A DNA stretch of 64,000 nucleotides from Poseidonocella sp. HB161398 (GCF_005870025.1 NZ_VATA01000029.1:18818-82817), one strand, 5' to 3'; shown: positions 34,601-43,055, counted from the first letter of the stretch. Numbers and translations: made by a program. The notes: generated by a model from the letters alone, not told the origin.

Positions 34601-34833
34601 TCGTGGTGACGCGGACCCGGCCGGAGCTGGTCCGCCATGTCCAGCGGCGGGTCTACGAGTTCTTCTCGGACAAGGACGGGGCCGTCGGCCAGTTCGTCGA
34701 GCATTTCCCCGGCCAGCGCATGTCGCCGGCGCTCGCCTATCTCCACCTGATCAATGCCGTGTCCCGGCCCAATCTCTTCAAGCACGCGGAGATGCCGGAG
34801 AGGGACAGCGGCGAAGAGGTGGCGCAAAAGTAG
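31660..34833 (+). CDS. large polytopic membrane protein with C-terminal SBP_bac_3-like periplasmic domain
   Basis: This 1057-residue protein is not one I can place in a named family. It has three helices between residues 38 and 165, a cytoplasmic-looking helical stretch (about 166-370, Glu/Arg-rich), six more helices (about 378-625) and a last hydrophobic segment ending PGQAQAQA near 655 that looks like an internal signal peptide. The remaining 400 residues start like a family-3 solute-binding protein (VVVGFRADAEPFVF, then GYLADLCYGIF) and resume that fold near 985 (YFTYEPYALVVTRTRPEL), with a Cys-rich insertion between. It could be an envelope receptor, channel or sensor. Its partner is likely the small secreted peptide encoded just upstream. 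Translation starts at the ATG after TTCTC, with only a weak ribosome site. Confidence 0.7.
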   Translation: MADIYDVMWPPGVPLDLWNLPTSMGSAPVLPFMNISIARDFIVAALIGGGILIAFGWKRFNISAYSAAGEENRVLSALSPMRMRGQKATTWAYTAYVCMMLGLYISLTFFGKLILTLSNSLPIAGIQVNADTLDFDTPAWPLALALGFAGLAPIFGPVAAIEVWMRTVIHNRFGIPSRLEDHTEKLVIAVREIVKTRDLASPYPSEKPKAWLEDHLRSEVDDRRIFRLREELRYFLHWNSQSFGWPRMSERRDLEQLKGEIVQEARDCLEEFEDIITDPLAGPAPAEQAMAEPAARYVPQAGPDADPNGARTQVQQRKKLEQRFDRTVARMETLRDELATILSLSAERDSDFASISHGPIHGEPDLRTLLWQVFPETYVASPVLGLLWFSPLVFLSLALLVQFGHVAPLASVPLSTTTTLMSAGLYLLDYLAVIAIPAMAVFFWRYRMIDTARWLEMPRAVRIMIATAIAVLVSAAASVALAVFWNALISANGEQLRQRLFDVKFPNALFHASMAVVSAWIVCCALVGEEIARWSRARLSAGPGGGHAEPGAAPWVGFCRLGLGLLAAAGTFALVVAHRAFWRYTSASACADEPMWGLEYFRCQLELIGPELVIFPPIALLACTSLMRFSFPEGHHRGAPALAATLAVAVLAAMPGQAQAQAALPVEPDQVVVGFRADAEPFVFRIEIEGETMYTGYLADLCYGIFANSRYEVLPVEITAADRFETLLKPEDLAAAPRALPSAAAWRGMSREKRLAYGVDVLCDPITLRYEDVASAEGESRGNLRSSGIFSPILFASGVSYLETNKSQAGDADPLRKGAGHAYGNRAKPVLIGYVESSTAAEVAEELCTIDYFGIRTRAEARLSTRSKTAEKAKATLDKGAGNCDAPRFAAGSDPAPLCDPADLAYDAAAESLYRFCVTRSHRELIDWFCSPGVSAYHHVYLGDRDLIHGKLATWEEHQGECGSTEIVPTTAYFTYEPYALVVTRTRPELVRHVQRRVYEFFSDKDGAVGQFVEHFPGQRMSPALAYLHLINAVSRPNLFKHAEMPERDSGEEVAQK

Positions 34834-34853
34834 GGCGGACTGCTGGGCATTGG

Positions 34854-35012
34854 CAGGCTCCCGAAGAAGTCTGTTTGGCCGCGGAGTTCGTGAAAAATTC
34901 TGAAAAATTGTCTTCAGATCGGGCGGGATCGACGGATTCGGGGAGCGGCACGGAGAAGATTCGGAACAGTTTCCTCCGCGGCGACACTCTGGAATCCTTT
35001 TTCAGCGGCCAG
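34854..35012. repeat. 159-bp inverted-terminal repeat element, copy C
   Basis: It starts CAGGCTCCCGAAGAAG and ends CTTTTTCAGCGGCCAG, giving imperfect inverted ends of the same type and length as copies A and B. It is inverted relative to them: the reading RNSFLRGDTLESFFSG occurs here on the plus strand. It lies just after the large membrane protein gene. Confidence 0.55.
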
Positions 35013-35336
35013 CTAGCGGCCGGTCAGGCGCCGGGCCTGCTCCGCCGCATCCCCCGGCGATCCCGAGGGGGCCAGAGAGCTCCGGTCCTGCCCGGAGAAG
35101 GACCTGTGCCGCTCGGACCTGTGCCGCTTTTCCGGCACGTTTCCGGGCCGCGGCGATGCCGGCTCCCTGCGTGATGATCGCCTTCCGGGCCCTGTCCCCT
35201 GCCGGACCCGGAGACGGCCCGCTTCTTCGCTGGACCGGGCAATTCCAGGGCGGCAGGACGGGCCGGACCGGAAAGCCCGCCTGCCGCAGCGCGGGGCGTT
35301 GAACGGCCGGCGCTGCCGGAACGGACCGGCCGCCCG
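35013..35336. other. short gene-free GC-rich stretch
   Basis: No supported gene or structure was found between repeat copy C and the end of the YcaQ-like gene. Confidence 0.6.
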
Positions 35337-36533
35337 CTAGCCGCGCAGCCATCCGCCTGCGAAATCGACCTCTTCGACGCCGGCAAGCGCTCTGACCCGG
35401 TTCAGTTCAGTCTCCAGCGCCAGCGCGCGCGCCTTGCCCATGCGCAGCCCCGGCTCCGGCCAGAAGGCGCGGACCGCCAGCCTGCCTTCCGTGCGCTTTG
35501 CGTCGAGCCGCCCGATGATCCTGTCGCCCTGCAGGACGGGGAACACGTAGTAGCCGTATTGCCGCCGGGCCTCGGGGACGAAGATCTCGATCCGGTAGCG
35601 GAAGCCGAAGAGCCGTTCTGCGCGGCTGCGGTCCCGCAGCGCGGGATCGAAGGGCGACAGGAGCCGCACCCGCGACGAGGGCGCGGGCAGCGCGGACGCG
35701 GCCTCGAGCGCGTCCGTCGTCGTGAAGCTGCGGCGGCGGCCGCCATCTGCCATGCCGATCTCCGCCTCGAGAATGCGTCCCGTTGCGAGCGCCTCGGCGC
35801 ACCAGGCTTTCGCCTCGTCCCGCGTGGCGATGTCGAAGAAGGCGGCCAGCTCGCCGCTGGTGCCGAAGCCCAGGCGCGCGAGCGCCGCCGACATGGCCCA
35901 GTCGACGATCTCGGCGGTGTCGCGGCGGCGCTCCAGATGCGCGGCCGGTATCACGCGATCGGACAGGTCGTAGAATTTCCGGAACCCCTCGCGGCGGGAA
36001 ACCGCGAGCTGCCCCGAGCGCCACAGGAATTCGAGCGCCGTCTTGGAGGGATGCCAGTCCCACCAGCCGGAGGAGGACCGGGCCTCGTCGCCGCCGACAT
36101 CGCGCGAGCAGGCGGCGCCGTGATCGGAGATATGGCGGCGCACGGCATCGAGCTCCGCCTCCCAGCCGTCGCGGCGCGCCCCCGGCCAGCGCGCCCGCAT
36201 CCGCGCCTCGTCGCGGGCGAATTTCAGCCGCCACATCGGATAGAACTGCATCGGGATCACCGCGGCGTCATGCGTCCAGTGCTCGAAGGCGGTGCGATGG
36301 CGCGCTACCAGATGCTCGAGCGCCGCCGGGCGGTAGCTGCCGCGGCGCGACCACAGGATCAGGTCATGGGCGCGGGCGAGCGTGTTGACGCTGTCGACCT
36401 GGACGAAGCCGAGCGCGTCCAGCACCCCGTCGAGATCGCCGCCGCGGCCGGGCCCGCTCCCGGGGCGCAGGAGCAGGTGCCGGTCGAGGAACAGGCGCCG
36501 AGCGGTCTGGTTGTCGAGAAAGGGGCGCGTCAT
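35337..36533 (-). CDS. YcaQ/AlkX-family winged-helix DNA glycosylase-like protein
   Basis: This 398-residue protein matches the YcaQ (HTH_42, winged-helix DNA-binding) family. Clear family segments are LGFVQVDSVNTLARAHDLILWSRRGSY near 42-67, the FEHWTHDAAVIPMQFYP stretch near 83-99, and the C-terminal SPFDPALRDRSRAERLFGFRYRIEIFVPEARRQYGYYVFPVL. E. coli YcaQ and Streptomyces AlkZ remove alkylated bases and unhook crosslinks. The match covers full length. It stands first in a loose minus-strand group with a methyltransferase and YaeQ, with gaps over 100 bp, so co-transcription is uncertain. Confidence 0.85.
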   Translation of the reverse strand: MTRPFLDNQTARRLFLDRHLLLRPGSGPGRGGDLDGVLDALGFVQVDSVNTLARAHDLILWSRRGSYRPAALEHLVARHRTAFEHWTHDAAVIPMQFYPMWRLKFARDEARMRARWPGARRDGWEAELDAVRRHISDHGAACSRDVGGDEARSSSGWWDWHPSKTALEFLWRSGQLAVSRREGFRKFYDLSDRVIPAAHLERRRDTAEIVDWAMSAALARLGFGTSGELAAFFDIATRDEAKAWCAEALATGRILEAEIGMADGGRRRSFTTTDALEAASALPAPSSRVRLLSPFDPALRDRSRAERLFGFRYRIEIFVPEARRQYGYYVFPVLQGDRIIGRLDAKRTEGRLAVRAFWPEPGLRMGKARALALETELNRVRALAGVEEVDFAGGWLRG

Positions 36534-36640
36534 CTGGCGCGATATCTCCGGCAGGGCGCTGATCCGCGGCGATGCTGCAAGGCCGCGTTGTCACGGGATG
36601 CGCGCGGGGAAGGGACCGCTCGATTTCCCGAGGGGCGTGG

Positions 36641-37279
36641 TCACGGAGCGGCGAAGGTGAGCAGAAGGTTGTTGGCCGGCATCGCGTCGGTCGCGACCGG
36701 CGAGAGCCCGGCCGCGCGGGCCGCCCCGGACACGGCCTCGACCGGCTTGTAGCCGATCGCCGGATCGCGGGCGCGCAGGGCGGCGTCGAAATCCCGGTCG
36801 CCCTCCGAGGCGTAGACGGCGCCGCGCAGGAACGGGCCGTAGACGATCATCCGGCCGCCGCCCTCCAGCGCCGCGCGTGCGCCCTCGAACAGGGGCGGCA
36901 GGGCGGTCCCGGGGACGAGATGCAGCAGGTTGATCGCCAGCACCGCCTGCACGGAGCGGGGCGGGACGGGCCACGGCGCCGCGATGTCGATGGCAAGCGG
37001 CGCGTCCAGGTTCGCCAGGCCGCTCGCCCGGCGCCAGGCCGCGATGCTGTCGCGCTGGCCGGGATCGACGTCGGAGGGGGTCCAGCTCAGCGCCGGAAAG
37101 GCCGCGGCAAAGGCCGCGGCGTGCTGCCCGGTCCCGCTCGCCACTTCCAGGACGCGCCCCTGCGAGGGCAGCCTCGCCTGCAGGGCCGCGATGAGGGGCC
37201 CTGCATTGCGCAGGGCTGCCGGGGCGGTGCGGCGGCCATCGGTAGCTTCGGCCGCCTCTTGAACAATATGCCGTGCCAT
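36641..37279 (-). CDS. DUF938-family SAM-dependent methyltransferase
   Basis: This 212-residue protein matches the DUF938 family of class I methyltransferases: ALRNAGPLIAALQARLPSQGRVLEVASGTGQHAAAFAAAFPALSW near 22-66 holds the SAM-binding motif I (LEVASGTGQHA), followed by PSDVD (motif II) and VLAINLLHLVP. The substrate of this family is not known. It lies 107 bp from the YcaQ-like gene start and 123 bp from the YaeQ stop, all on the minus strand. Confidence 0.82.
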   Translation of the reverse strand: MARHIVQEAAEATDGRRTAPAALRNAGPLIAALQARLPSQGRVLEVASGTGQHAAAFAAAFPALSWTPSDVDPGQRDSIAAWRRASGLANLDAPLAIDIAAPWPVPPRSVQAVLAINLLHLVPGTALPPLFEGARAALEGGGRMIVYGPFLRGAVYASEGDRDFDAALRARDPAIGYKPVEAVSGAARAAGLSPVATDAMPANNLLLTFAAP

Positions 37280-37402
37280 GACCGGAAGCTGCCAGCCGGA
37301 GACGTCGGCGTCCAGCCATCCGGCGGCCGTCCGGCAAGATTTCTTCCGGCTCGCCCGGCCGATTATCGAGGGGCGCCGGGGATGCGCGGCTTCCGCCGCC
37401 CG

Positions 37403-37948
37403 CTACGCAGCGTCCTTCCAGCTGACCGGGGTGATGTAGACCATGCGGTCATTGGCGCTGACCATGGCTTCGCCGTCCTGGATATTGACCTGCAGCTTCA
37501 TCGAGCGGCTTGCCAGCTCCGCCAGTTCGCTGGTCGCTTTCTCGGGGAGATTGAAGACCTGGAGGTTGCCGAACCGGCTGGTGCCTGTCGCGACCTTGTC
37601 CCACCACAGATCGGCGGTCCGCCCGCCATAGGCATAGATGACCACCTTCCCGGCCTTGGCGCAGGACTGGCGGATGACCTTGTCGCTGGGCAATCCCAGC
37701 GCGACCCACAGCTCCAGCTCGCCGCTCAGGCTCTTCTGCCAGATGTCGGGCTCGTCGTCGGTCGACAGCCCCTTGGTCAGCTCCAGGCTCTCGCCGGCAT
37801 TGAGGGCGAAGGCGAGCAGGCGCACCATCAGCCGTTCGTCGGTCTCCGAGGGATGCTTGGCCACGGTCAGCTTGTGGGTTTCGTAATAGTGGCGATCCAT
37901 GTCGGAAACGGAAAGCTCGACTTTGTAGACGGTAGATTTAAGCGCCAT
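37403..37948 (-). CDS. YaeQ family protein
   Basis: This 181-residue protein matches YaeQ along its full length: MALKSTVYKVELSVSDMDRHYYETHKLTVAKHPSETDERLMVRLLAFAL at the start, and the central GLSTDDEPDIWQKSLSGELELWVALGLPSDKVIRQS. YaeQ has a nuclease-like (PD-D/E-x-K) fold with no settled function. The frame is open 66 codons further upstream, but that part is Arg/Pro-rich, so I use the ATG at 37948, where the family's usual N-terminus begins. Confidence 0.88.
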   Translation of the reverse strand: MALKSTVYKVELSVSDMDRHYYETHKLTVAKHPSETDERLMVRLLAFALNAGESLELTKGLSTDDEPDIWQKSLSGELELWVALGLPSDKVIRQSCAKAGKVVIYAYGGRTADLWWDKVATGTSRFGNLQVFNLPEKATSELAELASRSMKLQVNIQDGEAMVSANDRMVYITPVSWKDAA

Positions 37949-38198
37949 GGCTCGTCCCTCACTGGCAAGGATGGCGATGACTAGAGGTTCCGGCCGCCTT
38001 TGGAAAGCGGATTGCGCGGGTCTGCGGGCGCCGCGGACCGGCGAGGGCGGCCCTGGCGGGGGGCCCCGCGGCCGGCGACGGACCCGCGGCGCGGCCTCGA
38101 TTGCGTCCCCGGCCGGGTCGCGCCGCCGGGGCGACGGAACCGGCATCGGGACGTCCGCGTCATGGCGCCGCCTCGGAGCCGGGCGGGCTGCGGGCAGC

Positions 38199-39462
38199 TC
38201 AGAAGAGCAGCGTCGCGATCAGCAGGCCCGCCCGGACCGAGACGACCGTGCAGATCAGCACCGGGATCAGGAAGGAATGGTTGACGATGAAGGCGCCGAG
38301 GCGGGTCGTGCCGGTCCGGTCGATCTTTACCGAAGCGAATTGCGCGCCGTTGACCGGCAGGAAGAGCACGCCGATCACCGCGGGCCAGAGCGCCACCAGG
38401 ATCGCCGGGGGGATGCCGGCCGCGATGCCGAGCGGCATGACCGCGATTGTCGCGCTGGCCTGGCTGGCGGTGCTGGCCGACACTGCGAACAGCGCGCCCC
38501 CGAACATCGCGGTGCGCCCTCCGGTACCGGCGCCGATCAGCTCGGCATGGGCCGCGAGCAGCGTGCTGGCCATCCAGCCGATGCCGGACAGGGGGACGAT
38601 CGCCGCCAGACCGACGGAGAAGTGCGGCGCGCGGGGGATTTCCTCGGCCCGCACCCTGCAGAGCGCCACGATTGCCGCGGCGGTCGCCAGCATCAGCATC
38701 TGGATGAGCTGCGCCATGTCGAGCGGCGCGGCCGCGCCCGCCGGGCCGACCATCGGCCGGATGCCGGAGAAGCCCGCGATCATGATCAGCGCGATGCCGG
38801 TGCCGAAGATCAGGACGGAACGCCACGCAGCGGGTCCGGGCGCAGCGGCGGAGGAATTCGGGATCGTCGGCAAGCTCCGCGCCGAGGCTGGTGACGATGG
38901 CCGCGGCGGCCAGGATGGCGGCAAGCGATGACGGCAACAGGATGACCAGCATGTCGCCGAGGGAGAAGCCCGAGGGGGCGAGAAGCCCGACCATCGCGAT
39001 CGTGGCCGCCGAGACCGGGCTGGCCACCAGCGCCGGCTGCCCCGCCGTTGCCGACAGCGCCAGAGGCCGCTCGGGCCGGACGCCCGCGGCGTAGGGCACC
39101 TCGTATATGACCGGCAGCAGCGAGCAGAACACGTTGCCCGTTCCGGCCCCGGCGCAGCGCACGTAGGTCGCGAACGGGGCGACATAGGTCACGCGCCCCG
39201 GCGCCCGGCGGAGCAGCCGTTCGCAGCGGGCGGTCAGGACATCGACCCCGCCTGCCAGCTGCATCGCGCTCCCGGCGGTCACCACGGTCAGGATGATCAG
39301 CATCACCGGCACCGGCACCGGCAGCGGTCCCGGCGCCAGTCCGAAGCCCGGCACCAGGATGAGGACGCCGAGGCCGCCGAACAGGCCGAGCGCGACGCCG
39401 CGGAAATGGATCCCCGTCGCTATGACGGCCAGGAAGAGCAGGGCCTGCAGGGCGATGGCCAT
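38199..39462 (-). pseudogene. Dcu-type C4-dicarboxylate transporter, frameshifted
   Basis: The first 210 codons from 39462 read as the N-terminal half of a Dcu-family anaerobic C4-dicarboxylate transporter (GAGTGNVFCSLLPVIYEVPY, then SPVSAATIAMVGLLAPSGFS). Near 38820-38860 the reading must shift by one base to continue as the C-terminal half (SVLIFGTGIALIMIAG, then LPVNGAQFASVKIDRTGTT and VNHSFLIP). Both halves keep good membrane helices, and the joined length (about 420) fits the family. Either the gene carries a recent frameshift or the base count is wrong at a GC-rich spot. If intact it would exchange fumarate, succinate or aspartate. No neighbouring gene is an obvious partner. Confidence 0.75.
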
Positions 39463-40285
39463 TCGGGAGGTGCTCCGCAGCGGGACTGGAGGTCGCCGTC
39501 CCGGAGATGAGGAGAAACGTGCTGTCCGCGCGCCGCTGCGACTCTGGCGGGCGGCAAGACGTCACATTCGCGGGAGGCACGGCAGGCGCCGCGCCGCATC
39601 CTGCCGGTCCATGGGCGGATATCCGTGCGCCTCGCCGTCGGCGCGCGAGGGGCGCGGATCGCCGCTCCGGCCGGCGAGGGATGCCGCGCGCCGCTTCGCC
39701 GGGGGTGAAAGGATCGCGGCAGCTGCGGCATGGAGGGCCCCGGGGCCGATGCGTCGCGGCCCGCGGGCGGCCGGAGCGCAGAGATCGGGCCCGGATGCTG
39801 CCGCGACCGTCCTGCCCGTGCCGCGGCCCGTGCGGCGGGACCGGCCGGCGTTCCGGACGCGGGCGGGCATGGCACGCCCGGCTCGGCGGGGAACCGCAAC
39901 GTTCCGGACCGGTCCTTGCCCTGCCTGCCGGCCGCGGAGGAGGGCATCGCGGGGCTGGCCGGCCCGACCGGCTGCATCGCCACGGTCTCTCCGCCCTCGG
40001 GCGCGGGGAAATATTCCGCCCAAGCATGTGAGGTCGCGTGTGCGGCTGGCATTTGAGGTTTCAGCCCTCGACCGCTAGGACCATTGCACCAGATCAACGA
40101 AGAGCGATCCGGGCCGGCCGTCCCGTTGCCGTCCGCCGCCGTCCCTCCGGGCGGCGGCAGCGGAGGCTAGGGGCGGGCGGCGGCGCAAGCTCGAGATCCA
40201 GACATGCTCCCCCGCCGGGAGGGCGCCGGGCGCTGCGCAAGCGGAGCGTGCCGGTCATCCGGGCCCGACTGCAAGGAACGCGCGA
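39463..40285. other. gene-poor GC-rich stretch
   Basis: About 820 bp with only Arg/Pro/Gly-rich overlapping frames and no ribosome sites or family motifs. The promoter of the VTT-flavoprotein operon is expected near the right end, but I see no clear element. Confidence 0.6.
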
Positions 40286-42433
40286 ATGAAAAAACCGGTT
40301 CTCCTCCTGCTCTTCGCCGCGCTCGTGGCGGTGCTGCTCTGGCTCCTGCGCGGGCAGGATCTGGACCTTGCCGCCCTGCGCGCGCATCTCGGCCGCTTCG
40401 CCGAGTTGCGGGAGGCGCGTCCGGTTGCGACGGCGGGGCTCTTCTTCCTCGGCTATGTCGCGGTGACCGCGCTGTCGCTGCCCTTGGCGCTGTGGATGAC
40501 GCTGGCGGCCGGGGCGCTCTTCGGTTTCTGGCAGGGGCTGGCGCTGGTCTCCTTCGCCTCGGCCATCGGCGCGACCCTGGCCTTCCTGACGGCGCGCTAC
40601 CTGGCGCGGGACTGGGTGCGGGCCAGGCTCGGCCGCCGCGCCGACGGGCTCGATGCCGGGCTGGCGCGCGACGGCGCCTTCTACCTCTTCTCGCTCCGTC
40701 TGGTGCCGGTGGTGCCGTTCTTCGCGCTGAACCTGCTGATGGGGCTGACGCCGGTGCCGGTCTGGACCTTCTACTGGGTCAGCCAGCTCGGCATGCTCGC
40801 GGGGACCGCGGTCTACGTGAATGCGGGCACCAAGCTTGCCGCGCTCGACAGCCTGTCGGGGATCGTCTCGGCGCCGATGCTGGCCTCTTTCGCGGCGCTC
40901 GCGCTCTTTCCCTGGGCGGCGCGCGGGGCGATCGGCCTCTGGCGCCGCCGCCGCGTCTATGCGGGCTGGACCCGGCCGCAGCGCTTCGAGCGCAATCTGG
41001 TGGTAATCGGCGCGGGGGCGGCGGGGCTGGTCGCGGCCTATATCGCGGCGGCGGCGAAGGCGCGGGTGACGCTGGTCGAGGCCGGCGAGATGGGCGGCGA
41101 CTGCCTGAATTACGGCTGCGTGCCGTCAAAGGCGCTGATCCGCAGCGCGGATCTGGCCCACCGGATGCGCCATGCCTCGGACTGGGGGCTGGCCGATGCC
41201 GCCCCGGAAATTCCCTTCGACCAGGTGATGGAGCGGGTCCATCGCGTCATTTCCCAGATCGCTCCGCATGACAGCGTCGAGCGCTACACCGGGCTGGGGG
41301 TCGAGGTGATCAAGGGCCATGCCAGGCTCGTCGATCCCTGGACGATCGAGATCGCCGGAGCCGACGGCACCACGCGCGAGCTGACGACGCGGGCCACGGT
41401 CATCGCCACCGGCGCGCGCCCGGTCCTGCCGCCGCTGCCGGGGCTGGAGGATGTCGCGCCGCTGACCTCCGACACGCTCTGGGAGGGGCTGCGCCACCGC
41501 CCCGAGGCGCCGCGCCGGCTGGCGGTGCTGGGCGGCGGGCCGATCGGCTGCGAGCTGGCCCAGGCCTTCGCCCGTCTCGGCTCCGAGGTCACCCAGATCG
41601 AGATGGCGCCGCGGTTGATGATCCGCGAGGACCCGGAGGTCTCGGCGCTGGTCACGGCGGCGATGGAGGCGGACGGGGTGCGGGTGCTGACCGGGCGCAG
41701 GGCCGTCTGCTGCGGCACCGAGCCCGGGAAGTGGATCGAGGTCGCCCATGAGGACGGCACCGAGCGCATCGCCTTCGACGAGATCATCGTCGCCACCGGC
41801 CGCGGCGCGCGCCTGACGGGCTTCGGGCTGGAGGAGCTGGGCATCCCCGCCGGGCGCACCATCGAGACCAATGCCTATCTGGAGACGCGCTATCCCAACA
41901 TCCTGGCCGCGGGCGACGTGGCGGGGCCCTACCAGTTCACCCATGCCGCCTCGCACCAGGCCTGGTATGCCGGCGTCAACGCGCTCTTCGGCGGGCTGAA
42001 GCGGTTCAAGGCGGATTACCGGGTGATCCCCTGGGCGACCTTCACCAGCCCCGAAGTCGCGCGGGTCGGCCTGTCCGAGACCGAAGCGGCAGAGCAGGGC
42101 ATCCCGGTGGAGGTCACGCGCTACGACCTGGCGGAGCTGGACCGGGCGATTGCCGACAGCGCGGCGCGGGGCTTCGTCAAGGTGCTGACCGTGCCGGGCA
42201 AGGACCGCATCCTCGGCGCGGTGATCGTGGGCGAGCATGCCGGCGAGCTGATCGCCGAATTCGTCACCGCGATGAAGCACGGGCTGGGCCTCGGCAAGAT
42301 CCTCGGCACGATCCATATCTACCCGACCTGGACCGAGGCCGGGAAGGCGGCGGCCGGGACCTGGCGGCGCGGCCATGTCGATCCGCGCGCGCTGGCGCTG
42401 CTCGAGCGCTTCCACCGCTGGAGGCGCGGATGA
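40286..42433 (+). CDS. fusion: TVP38/TMEM64 (VTT) membrane domain + MerA-like pyridine nucleotide-disulfide oxidoreductase
   Basis: Residues 1-225 form a VTT/DedA-like membrane domain with the family segments LSLPLALWMTLAAGALFGFWQG near 64-84 and FSLRLVPVVPFFALNLLMG near 135-153. Residues 235-715 are a flavoprotein disulfide reductase: FAD-binding GAGAAG at 242-247, redox pair Cys273/Cys278 in GGDCLNYGCVPSK, NAD-binding GGGPIG near 412-417, and the dimer segment IHIYPTWTEA near the end. In dihydrolipoamide dehydrogenase the last motif is HPT with a catalytic His; here it is YPT, as in the mercuric reductase-like branch. No N-terminal heavy-metal domain or C-terminal Cys pair is present, so it is not a classical mercuric reductase. 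It opens an operon of five genes; the next start overlaps its stop (ATGA). Confidence 0.85.
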   Translation: MKKPVLLLLFAALVAVLLWLLRGQDLDLAALRAHLGRFAELREARPVATAGLFFLGYVAVTALSLPLALWMTLAAGALFGFWQGLALVSFASAIGATLAFLTARYLARDWVRARLGRRADGLDAGLARDGAFYLFSLRLVPVVPFFALNLLMGLTPVPVWTFYWVSQLGMLAGTAVYVNAGTKLAALDSLSGIVSAPMLASFAALALFPWAARGAIGLWRRRRVYAGWTRPQRFERNLVVIGAGAAGLVAAYIAAAAKARVTLVEAGEMGGDCLNYGCVPSKALIRSADLAHRMRHASDWGLADAAPEIPFDQVMERVHRVISQIAPHDSVERYTGLGVEVIKGHARLVDPWTIEIAGADGTTRELTTRATVIATGARPVLPPLPGLEDVAPLTSDTLWEGLRHRPEAPRRLAVLGGGPIGCELAQAFARLGSEVTQIEMAPRLMIREDPEVSALVTAAMEADGVRVLTGRRAVCCGTEPGKWIEVAHEDGTERIAFDEIIVATGRGARLTGFGLEELGIPAGRTIETNAYLETRYPNILAAGDVAGPYQFTHAASHQAWYAGVNALFGGLKRFKADYRVIPWATFTSPEVARVGLSETEAAEQGIPVEVTRYDLAELDRAIADSAARGFVKVLTVPGKDRILGAVIVGEHAGELIAEFVTAMKHGLGLGKILGTIHIYPTWTEAGKAAAGTWRRGHVDPRALALLERFHRWRRG

Positions 42434-43035
42434 TCGACGCGCGGATCCTTCCCCTGCAGCGGGCGGCGCTGCAGCCGCCGGCGGAATGGCTGGCGGGGCG
42501 CGGCATCGGCGCCGACGCGATCAGCGTGGCGGGGTTCCTGCTGGGGCTTCTCGCGGTCCCGGCGCTGGCCTGCGGGGCCTGGACGGCGGCGCTGGTGCTG
42601 ATCGCGGCGAACCGGCTGATGGACGGGCTCGACGGCGCGGTGGCGCGGATCCACGGGCCGACCGACCGCGGCGCCTTCCTCGACATCTCGCTCGACTTCC
42701 TGTTCTACGCGCTGGTGCCGCTCGGCTTCGCGCTGCACGACCCGGCGGCCAATGCGCTGCCCGCGGCGGTGCTGATCGCGGCCTTCACCGGCACCGGCTC
42801 CTCCTTCCTCGCCTTCGCCGCCATCGCGGCGCGGCGCGGCGAGCGCTCGGCCGCCTTCCCGCAGAAGGGGCTCTACTATCTCGGCGGGCTGACCGAGGGG
42901 GCCGAGACGATCGCCGTCTTCCTTGCCATGTGCCTCGTGCCGCAGGCCTTCCCCCTGCTGGCCTGGGGCTTCGCGGCGGCCTGCGCCGTCACCACGATCC
43001 TGCGCTGGCGGATGGGCTGGACCGCCTTCCGCTGA
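42430..43035 (+). CDS. CDP-alcohol phosphatidyltransferase family protein (YnjF-like)
   Basis: This 201-residue membrane protein carries the CDP-alcohol phosphatidyltransferase motif in MDGLDGAVARIHGPTDRG, with GAFLDISLD completing the metal site; the spacing after AR is seven residues instead of the canonical eight. The same variant arrangement fits YnjF of E. coli. Its ATG overlaps the stop of the VTT-flavoprotein gene. The next three genes are YnjB-, YnjC- and YnjD-like, so the transporter may supply the alcohol or the reaction may serve the same unknown pathway. The lipid substrate is not known. Confidence 0.82.
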   Translation: MIDARILPLQRAALQPPAEWLAGRGIGADAISVAGFLLGLLAVPALACGAWTAALVLIAANRLMDGLDGAVARIHGPTDRGAFLDISLDFLFYALVPLGFALHDPAANALPAAVLIAAFTGTGSSFLAFAAIAARRGERSAAFPQKGLYYLGGLTEGAETIAVFLAMCLVPQAFPLLAWGFAAACAVTTILRWRMGWTAFR

Positions 43036-43055
43036 CGCCTGCCCCGGAGATTTCG

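Noticed and set aside
31651..34827. A 1058-codon open frame antisense to the large membrane protein gene
   Set aside because: It mirrors the plus-strand gene exactly in extent, is His/Arg/Gly-rich with no membrane or family pattern, and arises from GC-rich codon use on the other strand.
40286..42433. Classical mercuric reductase
   Set aside because: The N-terminal metal-binding domain and C-terminal cysteine pair are missing and no mer genes are nearby.
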